From JBJXHB01 sp046160725 (GTDB lineage: Bacteria; Pseudomonadota; Gammaproteobacteria; Burkholderiales; Burkholderiaceae_C), in assembly GCA_046160725.1 (NCBI GenBank), contig JBJXHB010000159.1, forward strand, positions 1-6,843: 6,843 nucleotides of DNA. Reading direction: 5' to 3'. The stretch's first letter is position 1; the number at the start of each line of letters is the position of its first letter. The translations under genes and the position numbers were made by a program. Below are positions 5,476 to 6,843 of the stretch, piece after piece. A model generated the notes under the pieces. It was not told the origin of the DNA and ran no database searches. It saw nothing but the letters and a program-made list of their open reading frames with translations.

Positions 5476-6843
5476 ATGACGACCTACTCCCTTCGCCGCG
5501 TTCTGCCCGCCACGGTGCCGCTGGCCCTGCACGATGCCGCGGCCAGCAAGACCATCGAGCGCATGGAGCAGAGCCAGCTTGCGCCATTCAGCCTGATGGC
5601 ACGGGCGGGCGATGCTGTGGCCGGGCTCAGCCGGGCCGTGGCTCCGCATGCGCGCAAGGTGGTCGTGCTGGCCGGGCCGGGCAACAACGGCGGCGATGGC
5701 CTGGTCGCGGCGGCCGCGCTGGTCAGGTTTGGTATCAAACCCAGCGTGCACCTGATTGGCGATGCCGGCCGGCTGCCAACGGACGCGGCACAGGCACTGC
5801 AGCGCGCCCGCGACAGCGGCTGCGACATCTGCACCGAGCAGCCACGCCAGTTGGATGCCGATCTGATCGTCGATGCGCTGTTGGGCTTGGGCGCCAGCCG
5901 CGCGCCAGACGGGCCAGTGGCGGATGCCATGGCCTGGGCAGCTGGCCTGCGTGAGCGGCAATCGACCGTGATCCTGGCGGTCGATCTGCCAACCGGCTTG
6001 AACCCGGACACTGGACAACCATGGGGCGATATCGTGGTGCGCGCCGATCACACGCTGAGCCTGCTGACGCTCAAGCCGGGCTTGTTCACAGGACAGGGGC
6101 GCACGTTTTGCGGGCAAGTCTGGTGGGACGCCTTGGGCTGCGGGCCGCACGATCAACAGGCATCGGCATGGCTGACGGCAGGAGATGGCGGAGCCAGCGA
6201 ATCGGCCCGCGATGGCCACCAGGGCCACAAGGGTCGCTACGGCGACGTCGTGGTGGTCGGTGGTGCCCAGGGCATGTCGGGTGCTGCGCTGCTGGCCGCT
6301 CGTGCCGCGTTGTCCAGTGGTGCCGGACGGGTGTACCTGGTGGCGCTGGACCCGGCCGCGACGGGCATAGACACAGCGCGCCCGGAGCTGATGCACCGCT
6401 CGCTCGACCTGCTGCGGCATCCGGCCGACTGGTCAGCGGCCACGGTGGTGGCCGGCTGTGGCGCGGGCCAGGGCATCGCGGCTCATCTGCCCGTGCTGTT
6501 GCACCAAGCACCACGGCTGGTCCTGGACGCCGACGCCCTCAACGCCATTGCGGCAGAGACGGCACTGCAGTCCACGCTTCGGTCTCGTCACGTGCGCGGA
6601 CGCCCAACCATCCTGACACCACACCCCCTTGAGGCGGCACGCCTGCTGGCCACGACAACCGCCCTGGTTCAAGCGGACCGAGTGCAAGCGGCCACGGAGC
6701 TGGCGGAGATGATGCAATGTACGGTGTTGCTCAAGGGCTCCGGATCTGTGATCGCCTCAATGGACGCCCTGCCCTGGATCAACAGCACCGGCAACGGGCG
6801 CCTGGCGACCGCTGGAACTGGCGACGTGCTCGCCGGTTGGACC
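5476..6843 (+). CDS. nnr: Bifunctional NAD(P)H-hydrate epimerase / ADP-dependent dehydratase (YjeF-type), 3' end cut by window
   Basis: This gene encodes a metabolite-repair enzyme: the N-terminal domain epimerises R- and S-NAD(P)HX, and the C-terminal kinase-fold domain dehydrates S-NAD(P)HX back to NAD(P)H using ADP (ATP in eukaryotes). 456 residues are visible and the frame is open to the window edge. E. coli YjeF has about 515, so some 50-60 residues are missing. Epimerase motifs are AGPGNNGGDGLVAA (66-79), VDALLGLG (132-139) and VDLPTGLNPDTG (169-180). Dehydratase motifs are HKGRYGDVVVVGG (251-263), GMSGAALLAARAAL (266-279), DADALN (351-356), TPHPLEAARLL (381-391), LLKGSGSVI (418-426) and NGRLATAGTGDVLAGW (440-455), with catalytic D450. 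A linker of about 25 residues (225-250) joins the domains. ATG 5476 is the only usable start, since two in-frame stops lie at 5431-5433 and 5437-5439. The Shine-Dalgarno is weak. Confidence 0.95.
   Translation, partial: MTTYSLRRVLPATVPLALHDAAASKTIERMEQSQLAPFSLMARAGDAVAGLSRAVAPHARKVVVLAGPGNNGGDGLVAAAALVRFGIKPSVHLIGDAGRLPTDAAQALQRARDSGCDICTEQPRQLDADLIVDALLGLGASRAPDGPVADAMAWAAGLRERQSTVILAVDLPTGLNPDTGQPWGDIVVRADHTLSLLTLKPGLFTGQGRTFCGQVWWDALGCGPHDQQASAWLTAGDGGASESARDGHQGHKGRYGDVVVVGGAQGMSGAALLAARAALSSGAGRVYLVALDPAATGIDTARPELMHRSLDLLRHPADWSAATVVAGCGAGQGIAAHLPVLLHQAPRLVLDADALNAIAAETALQSTLRSRHVRGRPTILTPHPLEAARLLATTTALVQADRVQAATELAEMMQCTVLLKGSGSVIASMDALPWINSTGNGRLATAGTGDVLAGWT

Noticed and set aside
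5269..6420. Minus-strand frame of 383 codons spanning the dadA end and nnr.
   Set aside because: It crosses two real genes on the opposite strand and carries no recognisable protein family.

Overview
The window is GC-rich bacterial chromosome, most likely from a betaproteobacterium of the order Burkholderiales. This rests on the gene order rpsB-tsf-pyrH, on the S2 N-terminus (MPVTMREMLEAGVHFGHQTR) and on the EF-Ts N-terminus (MAAITASMVAELRARTDAPM), which read like that group. The assignment comes from recalled family resemblance, not from a search.

Left half, minus strand (1-2527): a translation and nucleotide-metabolism operon read right to left. rpsB (ribosomal protein S2) is followed by tsf (elongation factor Ts) and pyrH (UMP kinase). 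The pyrH stop codon occupies the first three bases, so the usual next gene, frr, would lie just outside. The gaps are 77 bp (rpsB-tsf) and 101 bp (tsf-pyrH). Each holds an inverted repeat without a T-run, more like an attenuator or processing hairpin than a full terminator.

Centre (2528-2718): a 191-bp divergent intergenic region. An extended -10 (TGcTATACT on the minus strand) lies about 180 bases upstream of rpsB and would give a leader of about 170 nt. The same bases also read as a -10-like TATAGC on the plus strand, placed so that transcription would start at or next to the amidase ATG.

Right half, plus strand (2719-6843): an amidase-signature hydrolase is followed two bases after its stop by a DadA-type FAD-dependent D-amino-acid dehydrogenase. 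After 76 bp comes a bifunctional NAD(P)H-hydrate repair enzyme (epimerase plus ADP/ATP-dependent dehydratase). This gene is open to the window edge and lacks its C-terminus. The amidase-dehydrogenase pair suggests release of an amino acid from an amide or N-acyl form, then oxidative deamination to a 2-oxo acid. Nnr is a general metabolite-repair enzyme and probably not pathway-specific.

I found no mobile element, CRISPR array, tRNA, rRNA or phage gene, and nothing that amounts to a new multi-gene system. The second-look items are regulatory (overlapping divergent -10s, intergenic hairpins) and contextual (the amidase-dadA pair and an insertion in DadA).
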